A DNA stretch of 64,000 nt from Christiangramia bathymodioli (GCA_009735695.1 SRSL01000003.1:730961-794960); one strand, 5' to 3'. Shown: positions 42,216 through 51,003, counted from the stretch's first letter. Numbers and translations are program-made. The notes: generated by a model not told the origin, from the sequence alone.

Positions 42216-42278
42216 CAATACGGCCTGCAGGGTCACCGGGAAGTAACTCATCGCTGCCGTATTGGTTTTCAACTTCCC
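42216..42278. repeat. Two interlocking inverted repeats
   Basis: CAATACGGC/GCCGTATTG (9 bp, perfect) and GGGAAGT/ACTTCCC (7 bp, perfect) have interleaved arms, so only one stem can form at a time or a pseudoknot-like fold results. They lie upstream of operator site 4. Confidence 0.5.
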
Positions 42279-42305
42279 AAAGGTATCCGGTTTACGGATT
42301 TCCAT

Positions 42306-42323
42306 AATACGGAATACCGTAAA
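42306..42323. promoter_or_regulatory. Operator site 4 of the TTTACGG-N4-CCGTAAA family, with a degenerate neighbour
   Basis: AATACGG-AATA-CCGTAAA ends exactly 53 bases before the ATG at 42377. A weaker copy, TTTACGG-ATTT-CCATAAT, occupies 42291-42308 and overlaps it by three bases. The two are offset by 15 bp. Confidence 0.75.
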
Positions 42324-42376
42324 AAAAGGGCTTGGCCCTCAAGGTATTCCCATGTCAAACATTTAAAAATTAAATC

Positions 42377-42544
42377 ATGAAAAAAATAATTTTAGCACTA
42401 GTAATAGTGGTTGCAAATATTTCATTCATCGCTTGTACAGATGATAGTCTTGCAGAAGCTCAGGAAGATATAAATGCTCCTCATTATGCAGACTCTGATG
42501 ATGAGCATATTGACCCTCCGGCAGATCCACCTGGTGATGATTAA
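42377..42544 (+). CDS. Small acidic lipoprotein
   Basis: This 55-codon gene encodes a lipoprotein signal with lipobox FIAC (MKKIILALVIVVANISFIAC) and a short, very acidic mature part (TDDSLAEAQEDINAP...DPPADPPGDD). It is preceded at 53 bases by operator site 4 and followed by a strong terminator, so it is a complete single-gene unit just upstream of the sensor kinase. A signalling peptide or envelope-stress reporter for the kinase is possible; that is inference. Confidence 0.72.
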   Translation: MKKIILALVIVVANISFIACTDDSLAEAQEDINAPHYADSDDEHIDPPADPPGDD

Positions 42545-42558
42545 TAGGTACCGATGAC

Positions 42559-42592
42559 AATAAAGCCACTTTTAAAAGTGGCTTTATTTTTT
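42559..42592 (+). terminator. Strong intrinsic terminator after the small lipoprotein gene
   Basis: AATAAAGCCACTTTT and AAAAGTGGCTTTATT form an uninterrupted stem followed by a T-run. It separates the lipoprotein gene from the histidine kinase. Confidence 0.92.
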
Positions 42593-42614
42593 GCTTTTTG
42601 TATAAATTGGTCAC

Positions 42615-44516
42615 ATGAATAAAGCTACCTCTCTATTTGCTTTTATTTTAGTTATCATAGTTAGCTGTACCAATGCAGAGAAAGTCGATATCCAAAAGTT
42701 TAGAAACGATTATGCTTATGAACTATTCGTCAGGGCAAAAAACGAAAAGGACATAGATAGAAAGCTTAACCTTTTGGCTCTTGCCAACCACCAGGTGAAA
42801 TCAGCAAGCGATACGCTATTATATGATATCCTGGATTATCAAATTTATTACCATGATCTTAAAAGGTCTTATGATAGCTCGTTATATTATTCTAACGAGA
42901 TGATAAATAAGGCTGCAACAATCAATGACACGTCTAATTTGGCAAAAGGATATTATCGAAAAGCCAGAACCTTCTTATATCTAAATAAACAGGAACAAGT
43001 CCTTGAGAATATGTATAGATCCCAAAGTCTATACAAATCAATTCATGATTCTGTAAAAGCAGGTAAAAGACTGGTAGAATTAGCAAATGCGCAGGATAGA
43101 CTTGGTGATTTTACCGGAAGTCATCAAACAGCAACAGATGCTCTTAATTATATAGCTGTGGATGATTCAATTTATTTAGCAAGCGTTCATACCCTGCTGG
43201 CTTTAACCAGCTCAAAATTGGATGATTATGAATCATCCATAAAAGAAAATAAAAAAGCCCTGAAATATGTGAAATCTCGCCATGACAGTCTCGTTATTCT
43301 AAATAATATTGGAGTTAATTATAGAAGAATAGGAAACTTTAAAAAGGCTGATGAAGTATTTGAAACAGCTTTAAGTAAAGCTCAAGATACTATTAGAATA
43401 ACCTGGAGCCTAAGAGATAATTATTTTTACAATCAATATTTAAAAACAGGTGAAAATGTAATTACTGAGCTTGAAGGAATTGCAGTTCAAAGAAAAAAAT
43501 CGAATGATATCGAGGGCCTTTTGAGCAGTTACAAACATTTAAGTACTATTTATCAGGAACATAATCTTTCTAAAGCCAAACAGATAGTGGAGCAGTATCT
43601 AAATACAGCTAAAGCTTTTGGTAATCCTTTGGAGAAATTACAAGCCCTTGAAGTAATTATTCAACTTAATAAAGAAAATCTTAAAGAGGATTATGTACAG
43701 GAATATTTTTATCTAAATGATAGTATAAATACTTCTCGAAACAAGATCAAAAACCTATTTGCTAAAATTAAATTTGATGAAGAACAAAAATTAAAAGAAA
43801 TAGAGAGTTTGGAGCACCAATCTGCGGCCAGCAAATTGGAAGCTGAAAAAGAGAAAACTCAAAAAATTGTCATTTCTGTCATTCTATTTTTCTTGTTACT
43901 TGCTGCCTTCATCTTATATTATTTAATTCAACAAAAACATAAAAGAGATAAGATCAAGGAAATTCATGATACCGAGGCCCGTCTATCTAAAAAAGTTCAT
44001 GATGAGCTGGCTAATGATATTTTTCAAATAATGACTGATCCAGCTGTAACAGAATCTACTTTAATAGATAGGCTGGACAATGTATACCATAGAACGCGTG
44101 ATATTTCAAAAGAAAACAATTTAATCCATACTGGATCGGATTTTTCAGATGAACTACAAGGAATGATTAGCAGTACGGTTCCGTCCTCAACTAAAGTCTT
44201 TATTATTGGTTTAAAAAATATCGAATGGGACTTTTACAACCAGGAAAAGAAAATTGTGATTTATCGTGTAATCCAGGAATTACTGGTGAATTTCCGTAAA
44301 CACAGCAAGGCTACCCGTTTAACTCTTAGGTTTGAGAATTCAGGGGGTAATCTTAATATTCTTTATAAGGATAATGGTCAGGGAACTGATTTAAAGAATG
44401 CTAAATTCTCGGGGCTTAGAAATATGGAAAACCGTATTCATTTAATAGACGGTTCTATTACTTTTCAATCAAAACCAGGATCTGGATTTTCTTGTCAAAT
44501 CAATATTCGCAGTTAA
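42615..44516 (+). CDS. TPR-containing sensor histidine kinase
   Basis: This is a 633-residue kinase. A lipoprotein-like signal (FAFILVIIVSCTNAEK) leads into about 350 residues of TPR helices as the sensor. One membrane helix follows near 415-435 (IVISVILFFLLLAAFILYYLI), then a HisKA_3-like phosphoacceptor segment (EARLSKKVHDELANDIFQIM). The HATPase domain has VIYRVIQELLVNFRKHSKATRLTLRF (N-box region), DNGQGTD and FSGLRNMENRI (G-boxes). It is one base from the response-regulator gene, so they form a pair. The signal sensed is unknown; the flanking small lipoproteins are candidates. Confidence 0.93.
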   Translation: MNKATSLFAFILVIIVSCTNAEKVDIQKFRNDYAYELFVRAKNEKDIDRKLNLLALANHQVKSASDTLLYDILDYQIYYHDLKRSYDSSLYYSNEMINKAATINDTSNLAKGYYRKARTFLYLNKQEQVLENMYRSQSLYKSIHDSVKAGKRLVELANAQDRLGDFTGSHQTATDALNYIAVDDSIYLASVHTLLALTSSKLDDYESSIKENKKALKYVKSRHDSLVILNNIGVNYRRIGNFKKADEVFETALSKAQDTIRITWSLRDNYFYNQYLKTGENVITELEGIAVQRKKSNDIEGLLSSYKHLSTIYQEHNLSKAKQIVEQYLNTAKAFGNPLEKLQALEVIIQLNKENLKEDYVQEYFYLNDSINTSRNKIKNLFAKIKFDEEQKLKEIESLEHQSAASKLEAEKEKTQKIVISVILFFLLLAAFILYYLIQQKHKRDKIKEIHDTEARLSKKVHDELANDIFQIMTDPAVTESTLIDRLDNVYHRTRDISKENNLIHTGSDFSDELQGMISSTVPSSTKVFIIGLKNIEWDFYNQEKKIVIYRVIQELLVNFRKHSKATRLTLRFENSGGNLNILYKDNGQGTDLKNAKFSGLRNMENRIHLIDGSITFQSKPGSGFSCQINIRS

Positions 44517-44517
44517 A

Positions 44518-45183
44518 ATGTTTAACAACGTACTTATAGCCGAAGATCAAGACTTCGTAAACCTAGGAATTAGAGAAGTTTTACAGAATTTAGAAATAGA
44601 AAAAATTACTCATTCTCAGTATTGTGATGAGGCATATCTCAAATTAAAGCGCGCTGCCTTAGACAATAAACCTTTTGATCTTTTAATTTGTGATTTAAAC
44701 TTTAAGGCTGATCATAGAAATGAAAAAATAGAATCAGGTGAAGCATTAGCAAGCCTTTTAAAAAAGGAAATACCAGACCTAAAAATCATTATTAATACAG
44801 TAGAAGAACATCCAAATATTGTAAAAAGGGTTTGGAATTCCGGGATCGCCGACGCTTACGTTATTAAAGATAGAAATGGTTTTAAAAGTCTTGAAACAGC
44901 CATTAAAAAATTAACGATAAACGATAAGTATTTGGCGCCTTCTATAGAAGGTATACTATCAAAAAGTAATGTCATCGAATTATCTGATTATGAATTAGAA
45001 CTTTTAAAATACGTTTCAAAAGGATATAGTCAGGAGGAAATTCATCAAGTATTTAAGAATTACAAGATCTCACCAAACAGCAAGAGTTCCATCGAAAAAA
45101 AACTTAAAGAATTACGGGAACTCTTTGAAGCCAAAACAAATCCCCATTTAATTACTGTGCTTAAGGATCTCCAGATCATTTAG
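44518..45183 (+). CDS. LuxR-type response regulator
   Basis: This 221-residue regulator has a receiver domain with the acidic pair in VLIAEDQDF (9-11) and phospho-acceptor Asp59 in FDLLICDLNF. The lysine occurs in DAYVIKDRNG. A LuxR/GerE-like C-terminus follows (ELSDYELELLKYVSKGYSQEEIHQVF...ISPNSKSSIEKKLKELRELFEAKTNPHLI). It is the cognate partner of the adjacent kinase. Dimeric LuxR-type regulators bind short palindromes. The four TTTACGG-N4-CCGTAAA sites within 6.2 kb are the obvious candidates. Confidence 0.9.
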   Translation: MFNNVLIAEDQDFVNLGIREVLQNLEIEKITHSQYCDEAYLKLKRAALDNKPFDLLICDLNFKADHRNEKIESGEALASLLKKEIPDLKIIINTVEEHPNIVKRVWNSGIADAYVIKDRNGFKSLETAIKKLTINDKYLAPSIEGILSKSNVIELSDYELELLKYVSKGYSQEEIHQVFKNYKISPNSKSSIEKKLKELRELFEAKTNPHLITVLKDLQII

Positions 45184-45227
45184 TACGTTTTTAGATTAGC
45201 TATCTAAAATTTTCAATAATCCTCAGA

Positions 45228-45245
45228 TTTGCGGAAAACCGTAAG
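45228..45245. promoter_or_regulatory. Operator site 3 of the TTTACGG-N4-CCGTAAA family
   Basis: TTTGCGG-AAAA-CCGTAAG, one arm mismatch plus the end base, lies 49 bases before the ATG at 45295. It is the only site of this type ahead of the TerB/VWA operon. Confidence 0.7.
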
Positions 45246-45294
45246 AGTTTAAATTTCAGGCATGTTAAATTTAGTTCTGAAAGAAAACTCTTAT

Positions 45295-45507
45295 ATGAAA
45301 AAATTTCGCACCTATTTTCTTCTACCCTGTCTAATCTTACTGGCTGCGTGCAGTCCTGATGGACAATCCGATACCTCAGATGATTTAAGAAGCGAGTGCG
45401 GCACGCATAATGGAAACCTACTACATATTGGGCCCGAAGGAGGTTGCTATTATATAAATAGCAGTGGTAATAAGACGTATGTGGATAGGTCTGAATGTCA
45501 ATGCTAA
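45295..45507 (+). CDS. Small cysteine-containing lipoprotein
   Basis: This protein of about 70 residues has a lipobox (LILLAAC) and a mature part with four more cysteines (SECGTH, GGCYYI, SECQC). Compared with an in-frame ATG at 45262, the start at 45295 gives a proper signal sequence and keeps site 3 at 49 bases. It begins the operon that continues with the TerB-like, coiled-coil and VWA genes. Function unknown. Confidence 0.7.
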   Translation: MKKFRTYFLLPCLILLAACSPDGQSDTSDDLRSECGTHNGNLLHIGPEGGCYYINSSGNKTYVDRSECQC

Positions 45508-45547
45508 AAAAGTGGAATTCCTTTTTAACTAATTTAATTGTATTACC

Positions 45548-45955
45548 ATGAGCAAAACCGCTATTTCAACCGAATTAAAAAGCCACTTTTTAAGGCTTTA
45601 CCAAATGGCATTAACGGATGATCAATTTGATGTACTCGAATTAAAGACTCTTTATTCCTTTGCTGATGACCGCGGAGTCCCTAGAGAAGAGTTAGATAGA
45701 TTACTCCTTAATCCAGTTGATCATTCATCTACAATTCCAAAAGATTTAAATACTAGGATTGAATACTTGTACGACCTGGCTACTATGATTCTAGCAGATA
45801 ATGTAATTACTGAAGATGAAAAAAGCACTTTAAGAAAATACTGCAGGAAGTTTGAATTTCTCGAAGAGAATGTTGAACAATTATCTGCTTATTTACTGGA
45901 ATGCGTTAAAAACGGTGTAAAAAAAGAAACACTTATAAATGAATTAAATAACTGA
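45548..45955 (+). CDS. TerB-like protein
   Basis: This 135-residue acidic helical protein contains two related segments, LYQMALTDDQFDVLELKTLYSFADDRGVPREELDRLL and LYDLATMILADNVITEDEKSTLRKYCRKFEF. This is the repeated acidic-helix pattern of TerB-type domains. TerB domains occur in tellurite-resistance and stress or defence clusters with VWA proteins. It is 2 bases before the coiled-coil membrane gene. Confidence 0.7.
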   Translation: MSKTAISTELKSHFLRLYQMALTDDQFDVLELKTLYSFADDRGVPREELDRLLLNPVDHSSTIPKDLNTRIEYLYDLATMILADNVITEDEKSTLRKYCRKFEFLEENVEQLSAYLLECVKNGVKKETLINELNN

Positions 45956-45957
45956 AA

Positions 45958-47223
45958 ATGGAATCTATAAAAAACCTATTTCGAATTAAAGATGCTCCGG
46001 TAGAAATAAACGATTCTATGGAAACTGATATTGATAGAGAGCAAATTAGAATAACTTATTATCAAAGTGGTTTTGCCGCATCTACAAAAGCGTCTGGAAA
46101 ACCTATTGTGCTACAGGCCTGTTTGCAAAACTTATTTAGCAGTTTCGAAGATCAATGTCGCAGACAAAATGCTGAACAGGAGAAGTTGAAACAACCCTAT
46201 AGAGAAGAGCAGGAAAAGTTGCGTACTGAGTTAAAAAAGCTGGAGACAGGCCTTTCCATTTTCGATGAAAAAGAAATTGATTTAAACAATAAAATTGAAT
46301 CTGTTAGGCATGATATAGTTGATGTTAAAAATGCTCCTGAAAAGTATGGAGTTGAAGCAGACAAAAGACCAAGAGCTCAATTTTATATTGGTTTAGCAGT
46401 TTTATTACCTATTACCCTTTACCTATTGGTATTTTATATATCTGCTTCATATTCCGCTTTTTTCAAGGAATTTACGAATGATGTTTTGACTGCTGCAATA
46501 TTTGATAAGGATGCCTTAAATAATGCCTTTGAAGACAGTTGGCTTGAAGGACTATTAGTTATTACAATTCCTTTTGTTTTTATGGGCTTGGGATATGTTA
46601 TACATATGATGCAAAAAGGAAGTGGCTTTGTAAACTATTTAAAACTCGCCGCTCTATTAATAATAACTTTTTTGTTCGATGGTTTGCTTGCGTATCAAAT
46701 TGAAAAGAAAATCTACGATTTTAATCGAACTCTAAATTCACCAGATTATAACTTGGAAGTAGCACTTGGCCAAGCGGAATTCTGGATGATAATTTTTGCC
46801 GGATTTGTGGTTTACATTATCTGGGGACTCGTTTTTGACTTCATCATGAAGGAGCATGAAAACCTTGATAAGATTAAGGTCTTTATTAATAATAAAAAAG
46901 AGCAAATTAAAAACCTGGAAAGACTAAAGGAAGGTATAATAATCAAGAAGGATGAATTTAAAAATAAAATAACGGAGGTTCAGGGTAGTATTTCTGAAAT
47001 CCAATCAAAAATAAACGGATTCATTTTTCCCATTAAGGAATACTTATTATATCATAATCAATACAAAGAGGGCTGGTTCCAGGCAATAAATACTGAAATA
47101 GCATTACCAAACAAAGAAAAAGAAGAACTTCTTAGTGCCTGTGACCAAATGGCACAAACCCATCTTAAAGAAATGAATCTTTCCGAACAGGACTTCCAGC
47201 ATCTTATTTACTCTAAAAATTAA
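45958..47223 (+). CDS. Coiled-coil membrane protein with four helices
   Basis: In this 421-residue protein an N-terminal region leads to a long coiled coil (about 62-130). Four membrane helices follow (about 142-162, 198-216, 226-247 and 275-296), then a second coiled coil (299-355) and a soluble tail. I do not recognise the family. Its place between a TerB-like protein and a VWA lipoprotein suggests a scaffold that links cytoplasm and periplasm. Confidence 0.75.
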   Translation: MESIKNLFRIKDAPVEINDSMETDIDREQIRITYYQSGFAASTKASGKPIVLQACLQNLFSSFEDQCRRQNAEQEKLKQPYREEQEKLRTELKKLETGLSIFDEKEIDLNNKIESVRHDIVDVKNAPEKYGVEADKRPRAQFYIGLAVLLPITLYLLVFYISASYSAFFKEFTNDVLTAAIFDKDALNNAFEDSWLEGLLVITIPFVFMGLGYVIHMMQKGSGFVNYLKLAALLIITFLFDGLLAYQIEKKIYDFNRTLNSPDYNLEVALGQAEFWMIIFAGFVVYIIWGLVFDFIMKEHENLDKIKVFINNKKEQIKNLERLKEGIIIKKDEFKNKITEVQGSISEIQSKINGFIFPIKEYLLYHNQYKEGWFQAINTEIALPNKEKEELLSACDQMAQTHLKEMNLSEQDFQHLIYSKN

Positions 47224-47228
47224 ATCTC

Positions 47229-48134
47229 ATGAATTTTAAACATATATCACTAATATTTATATTTTTCCTAGCATTTGTCGCCTGCCAGAACGAACAAAAG
47301 CACAATACAACAGATATTCAATCGACTGTACACAGAGACTCAGGGGTAAGGCAGCCTGAACAAAACTTAAATATAAGTTTCTTACTCGACTTATCAGATA
47401 GGATCGATCCCAAGAAATACCCCAACGATGCGATGGCATATTATAAAAGAGATGCTGCTTACATCAAATCAGTTGCGGGAGCCTTTAGGAACCACTTGAA
47501 TTCAAAAAAAATTCGTCAGATCAACGAAAAGATTCAGGTATTTTTCGAACCAGAACCTTCAAATCCTGAAATAAATGAAATCTCAGAAAAATTAAAATTT
47601 AATTTTTCAAGGCATAATATCTCTAAGGATTTATTAGAAACCTTTGATCACAACTATAGAACCTATCCCACCCAAATTTATAATTTGGCAATTGAAGATA
47701 ATAACTATATAGGCTCAGATACCTGGAGATTCTTCAAAACTAACATTCAAGATTACTGCGTTGAAGAGGGTTATCGAAACGTTTTAGTTATTATGACAGA
47801 CGGTTATATTTTCCATAAAGACACCAAAATTAAAGAGGAAAATAGAACTTCCTATTTAACACCCGAATATATAAGATCAGTTGGCCTTAATTCTAACAAT
47901 TGGATAGATCGTTATAAGGAAAATAATTTTGGCTATATTAACCTTGATAAGGATTTAAGTAATCTTGAAATCCTAGTTCTAGGTATTAATCCCGATCCAA
48001 AAAATGATTATGAGGAAGAAGTAATTCGAAAATATTGGTCAGATTGGCTCGAAAATATGAATGTAAAAAGATATAAGATTATGAATGCTGACTTACCCTC
48101 AAATATGGAAGAAATCATCAAGGATTTTATTTAG
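47229..48134 (+). CDS. Lipoprotein with VWA-like domain
   Basis: This 301-residue protein has a lipobox (FFLAFVAC) and a von Willebrand A-like core. A MIDAS-type start is at 54-60 (DLSDRID) and a later TDG at 190-192 (VLVIMTDGYIF). The DxSxx motif reads DLSDR, so metal binding is plausible with Arg in place of Ser. It should sit on the periplasmic or outer-membrane face. It lies 5 bases after the membrane gene. Confidence 0.78.
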   Translation: MNFKHISLIFIFFLAFVACQNEQKHNTTDIQSTVHRDSGVRQPEQNLNISFLLDLSDRIDPKKYPNDAMAYYKRDAAYIKSVAGAFRNHLNSKKIRQINEKIQVFFEPEPSNPEINEISEKLKFNFSRHNISKDLLETFDHNYRTYPTQIYNLAIEDNNYIGSDTWRFFKTNIQDYCVEEGYRNVLVIMTDGYIFHKDTKIKEENRTSYLTPEYIRSVGLNSNNWIDRYKENNFGYINLDKDLSNLEILVLGINPDPKNDYEEEVIRKYWSDWLENMNVKRYKIMNADLPSNMEEIIKDFI

Positions 48135-48151
48135 AGCTTGAATTTTTGCAC

Positions 48152-48385
48152 ATGAAAAAGTTCATTTTTATTCTAGTCCTTTCAGTTGCCACCACTTTCT
48201 CTGGATATGATCTGGTTTCTAATCCAGATCTTAAAAATGTATTCATTTGCAATAGTCAGAATGGTAAAAAATATCACTTTTCTAAATCCTGTAGGGGGTT
48301 AAATGCTTGTAGATCCAACATCAAAGAAATTACTCTTGAAAATGCTAAGAAATTAGGAAAAACCATTTGTGGTTGGGAAGACTAG
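48152..48385 (+). CDS. Small secreted protein with HxxxxC...C motif
   Basis: This protein of about 77 residues has a signal peptide (MKKFIFILVLSVATTFSG). The mature motif is VFICNSQNGKKYHFSKSCRGLNACRSNIKEITLENAKKLGKTICGWED. I recall this as a recurrent small family of Flavobacteriia whose Cys/His spacing suggests metal binding. The ATG at 48152 is preferred over 48146, two codons upstream. It closes the TerB/VWA operon. Confidence 0.72.
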   Translation: MKKFIFILVLSVATTFSGYDLVSNPDLKNVFICNSQNGKKYHFSKSCRGLNACRSNIKEITLENAKKLGKTICGWED

Positions 48386-48405
48386 TTTCTTCATTAACAT
48401 TTCAA

Positions 48406-49905
48406 CTATAACTTATCTTTTACATTTATTGGAATTCCAACTTTAAGCCCAAATCTTAATCCTTCTTTTTCATTCCTAGGGTGTACATTTAAATCTGGCC
48501 GGTCTGCGAAAAGTTGTAGTATCGCGATTTTACCAGATTTATCCGCCCTTTTAAAATCCCATAATAAACCTACTCTAAAGGGTATTTTATCATTATCTAA
48601 CTCTTCCAATTCGAAATCATTATTTTCATACCCAATTGAGGTGAAAACACCTCCCCTATCCCACGGCCAATAGTACAACTCTAGAGATGCTCCTGATTTA
48701 AAGGCATATTCATAAGGGTTTGTACCTTCATAGGCTTTCTTTTCAGTAATTGACTCCACATTTTCATTACCTGCTATCTGGTTTCTTATTTGTATAGTAG
48801 ATACCGATAAATCGTCATAATTGGTGGACCTGCCTAAATCAAAAGAAAGTAATGCAAAAAATTTGCTCACATATTTACTTTTACTCTGTATAAAGTAACC
48901 TGTATGAAATCTAGCTCCGTAGATATCTCTACTAACGGTTTCAAATTTATATCCGGGATTATTCGTGATTTGAATATATGCGTTTCTTGATTCCCTTCCA
49001 TAATAAGGCGATGCACCAGCATACAATATATGTTTTGAATTCCAGACATCGCGGTTTTCTTCTTCTTCGATTTTATGTAAATTGCTTCTAATAGATTCTA
49101 TCTTCTTCTCTAAATTAGAAATCTCTTCAATTATGAGATTAGTTCTATAACCTTTCAAACTAGTAGCAATATTTTGGGAAATGGAAGCATCATCCTTATC
49201 GATAAATTTATGATTAAACTTGAGCTCCTTCTCGCTAATTTGGTACTCCTGCAATGAAACTTTCCGTTTATATTTATCTATAGAGTCTGAAAAAATTCTT
49301 GCAAATTCATTTTTCAGCGTTTTTAGGTTCTCTTTAACCTTCTTTGATTCTGATAATTGTGTGAAACCATTTTGATTTTCAAGTATTCTAACCAGGGTAT
49401 CGTATTTTGAATATAATTGAATCAGATATTCAGCCTGGCGATGAGTACTCCTCATATTGGCAAAAGACCGTTCCTTATCTAATGTCGCGTTTTCATCTTT
49501 TTTCGAGAACAAAGGATCAAATCTTCTAAAATATTTGGCAATTCCAAAAAAGTTTATCGAAATAGTTGCTTTCTTACCTGCTGCATCATCAAAAAAATAC
49601 ACTCCGGAATCAGCTGAAAAATCACCATCAGCTGTTATAAAGTCAACGCCTAAAAAATTTACTTTAGAAATATATACACTAGCTTCAAGAGTGGAAAGAT
49701 CGTCTGCATACTCATAACTTAAGCCCTCTTTCGGGGAATCATCTCCAACAATTAAAAAGTTCAAATCCCTAAATGCTAAAGAATCGAATAATGACCGGGA
49801 AACTTGTCTATTGCTAATTAGCTCCGTATTTAAAACCAATTCCTGAGCTACAATCGTACCTGGTAGAAAAAATAAAAGAAGTATTGAGAAGTAGTAATTT
49901 TTCAT
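48406..49905 (-). CDS. Secreted protein with coiled coil and outer-membrane-like C-terminus
   Basis: This is a 499-residue protein. The signal peptide ends near PGTIVAQE. A short beta-rich part (to about 125) is followed by a long coiled coil (about 140-275) and then a beta-strand-rich C-terminus (YAGASPYYGRESRNAYIQI..., FFALLSFDLGRST, YEYAFKSGASLELYYWPWD, LRFGLKVGIPI) that looks like a small outer-membrane barrel. I do not recognise the family. It is leftward and convergent with the TerB/VWA operon. Confidence 0.7.
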   Translation of the reverse strand: MKNYYFSILLLFFLPGTIVAQELVLNTELISNRQVSRSLFDSLAFRDLNFLIVGDDSPKEGLSYEYADDLSTLEASVYISKVNFLGVDFITADGDFSADSGVYFFDDAAGKKATISINFFGIAKYFRRFDPLFSKKDENATLDKERSFANMRSTHRQAEYLIQLYSKYDTLVRILENQNGFTQLSESKKVKENLKTLKNEFARIFSDSIDKYKRKVSLQEYQISEKELKFNHKFIDKDDASISQNIATSLKGYRTNLIIEEISNLEKKIESIRSNLHKIEEEENRDVWNSKHILYAGASPYYGRESRNAYIQITNNPGYKFETVSRDIYGARFHTGYFIQSKSKYVSKFFALLSFDLGRSTNYDDLSVSTIQIRNQIAGNENVESITEKKAYEGTNPYEYAFKSGASLELYYWPWDRGGVFTSIGYENNDFELEELDNDKIPFRVGLLWDFKRADKSGKIAILQLFADRPDLNVHPRNEKEGLRFGLKVGIPINVKDKL

Positions 49906-50119
49906 AACCCTAATTTTTAAAATTTAAAAAATTGTAGGGTCCTTTTTTTTAAATCTTGAAGATTAAATAAACTCAAAGTTTATAATTGGAAGCAGCTAAC
50001 TTAATCAAAACCAAATTTCTAATATAATTTAAAACCGTAATAATTCTAAGGTACATCCTTATACCTATGGCAATCTAAACCGTTAATTTCGAGCAGTTAA
50101 TAACCCAAACTACTATATT

Positions 50120-50977
50120 ATGATTAAAAAGTATTTATTTGGAACTGCTATGGTTGCCGTAATTGGATTTACATCCTGTGAGAAAAATGAGTCCTCCCCT
50201 GAAGAGACCCCCCAGGAGGCTATGACACAGATTGATTTAGATCAAGATCTTCAAGTAACCAAAGAGGTTCGTGAAAAGGTTAAATCATTAAATTTCAATT
50301 CTAAACACATTGAAGTTGTAACTCAAAAAAACCTGGAAGGAAAGACTGAGTCAGTTTTTAAAATTGAAGGAGATATTCTTATGAGCCCTCAAGCTCTTGC
50401 TGAAATGCAACCGGCCGATATCACCTCAAAACAGTACCGTACCTACAACCTGGTAAGTAGCCCAAGAACAGTAAACGTTATAGGATATACCGGTGGATAT
50501 GGTCAAGGTCTAACCACCAAGCAACGCTCCGCATTACAACGCGCAATTCAAAATTACAACGACTTGAGTATAGGTCTGAATTTCACCTTAACCTTTGGAA
50601 CAAATTATCAGTCTTATGACATTGTTGTTTATCAAACCCAGAATGGAAGTGCCGGAGGTGTAGCCGGATTCCCAAGCAACGGAGACCCGTACCAGTATAT
50701 CCAAATTTTCGATGGAATGGAAAACTACAGCACCGCCACAAATGAACATGTATTGACACACGAAATTGGCCATACATTAGGTCTTCGTCACACCGACTGG
50801 TTTAGCCGTCAAAGTTGTGGACAAAGTGGTGAGGCAGCTGATCCATATGGTGCCGTACATATACCTGGAACACCTACCGGTTATGATTCTAACTCCTTGA
50901 TGTTAGCATGCTTTAGTGCTTCTGAATCAGGAAACTTTGGATATTATGACGAAGTAGCATTGGAATACCTTTACTGA
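50120..50977 (+). CDS. M57-type zinc metalloprotease lipoprotein
   Basis: The 285-residue secreted lipoprotein (lipobox GFTSC) has the extended zinc motif HEIGHTLGLRHTDW (zinc ligands His214, His218 and His224, catalytic Glu215). A typical dual-action HEIGH/M57 body occupies about 118-270. The N-terminal 100 residues look like a propeptide. Cysteines at 229 and 265 may form a disulfide. Such proteases are common Bacteroidota secreted enzymes. A terminator follows. Confidence 0.9.
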   Translation: MIKKYLFGTAMVAVIGFTSCEKNESSPEETPQEAMTQIDLDQDLQVTKEVREKVKSLNFNSKHIEVVTQKNLEGKTESVFKIEGDILMSPQALAEMQPADITSKQYRTYNLVSSPRTVNVIGYTGGYGQGLTTKQRSALQRAIQNYNDLSIGLNFTLTFGTNYQSYDIVVYQTQNGSAGGVAGFPSNGDPYQYIQIFDGMENYSTATNEHVLTHEIGHTLGLRHTDWFSRQSCGQSGEAADPYGAVHIPGTPTGYDSNSLMLACFSASESGNFGYYDEVALEYLY

Positions 50978-51003
50978 TCTATTAACCTAATATCCAATGT
51001 TTG

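Larger units (their letters stand above)
42008..42376. promoter_or_regulatory. Repeat-rich divergent regulatory region
   Basis: This 369-bp gap contains GAGACAA-TT-TTGTCTC (42082-42097). The unit TTGTCTCACAC occurs twice plus a partial copy (42091-42120). Two interlocking inverted repeats follow: CAATACGGC (42216-42224) with GCCGTATTG (42256-42264), and GGGAAGT (42238-42244) with ACTTCCC (42272-42278). Last come two overlapping TTTACGG-type sites (42291-42308 and 42306-42323). The frame at 42162-42380 runs through these repeats and is not a gene. Confidence 0.6.

Noticed and set aside
42162..42380. 72-codon frame upstream of the small lipoprotein gene
   Set aside because: It runs through inverted repeats and operator-like sites, and its end overlaps the start of the clear lipoprotein gene in another frame.
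50030..50045. CCGTAAT half-site before the M57 protease
   Set aside because: There is no matching left arm and the distance to the ATG is 79 bases.
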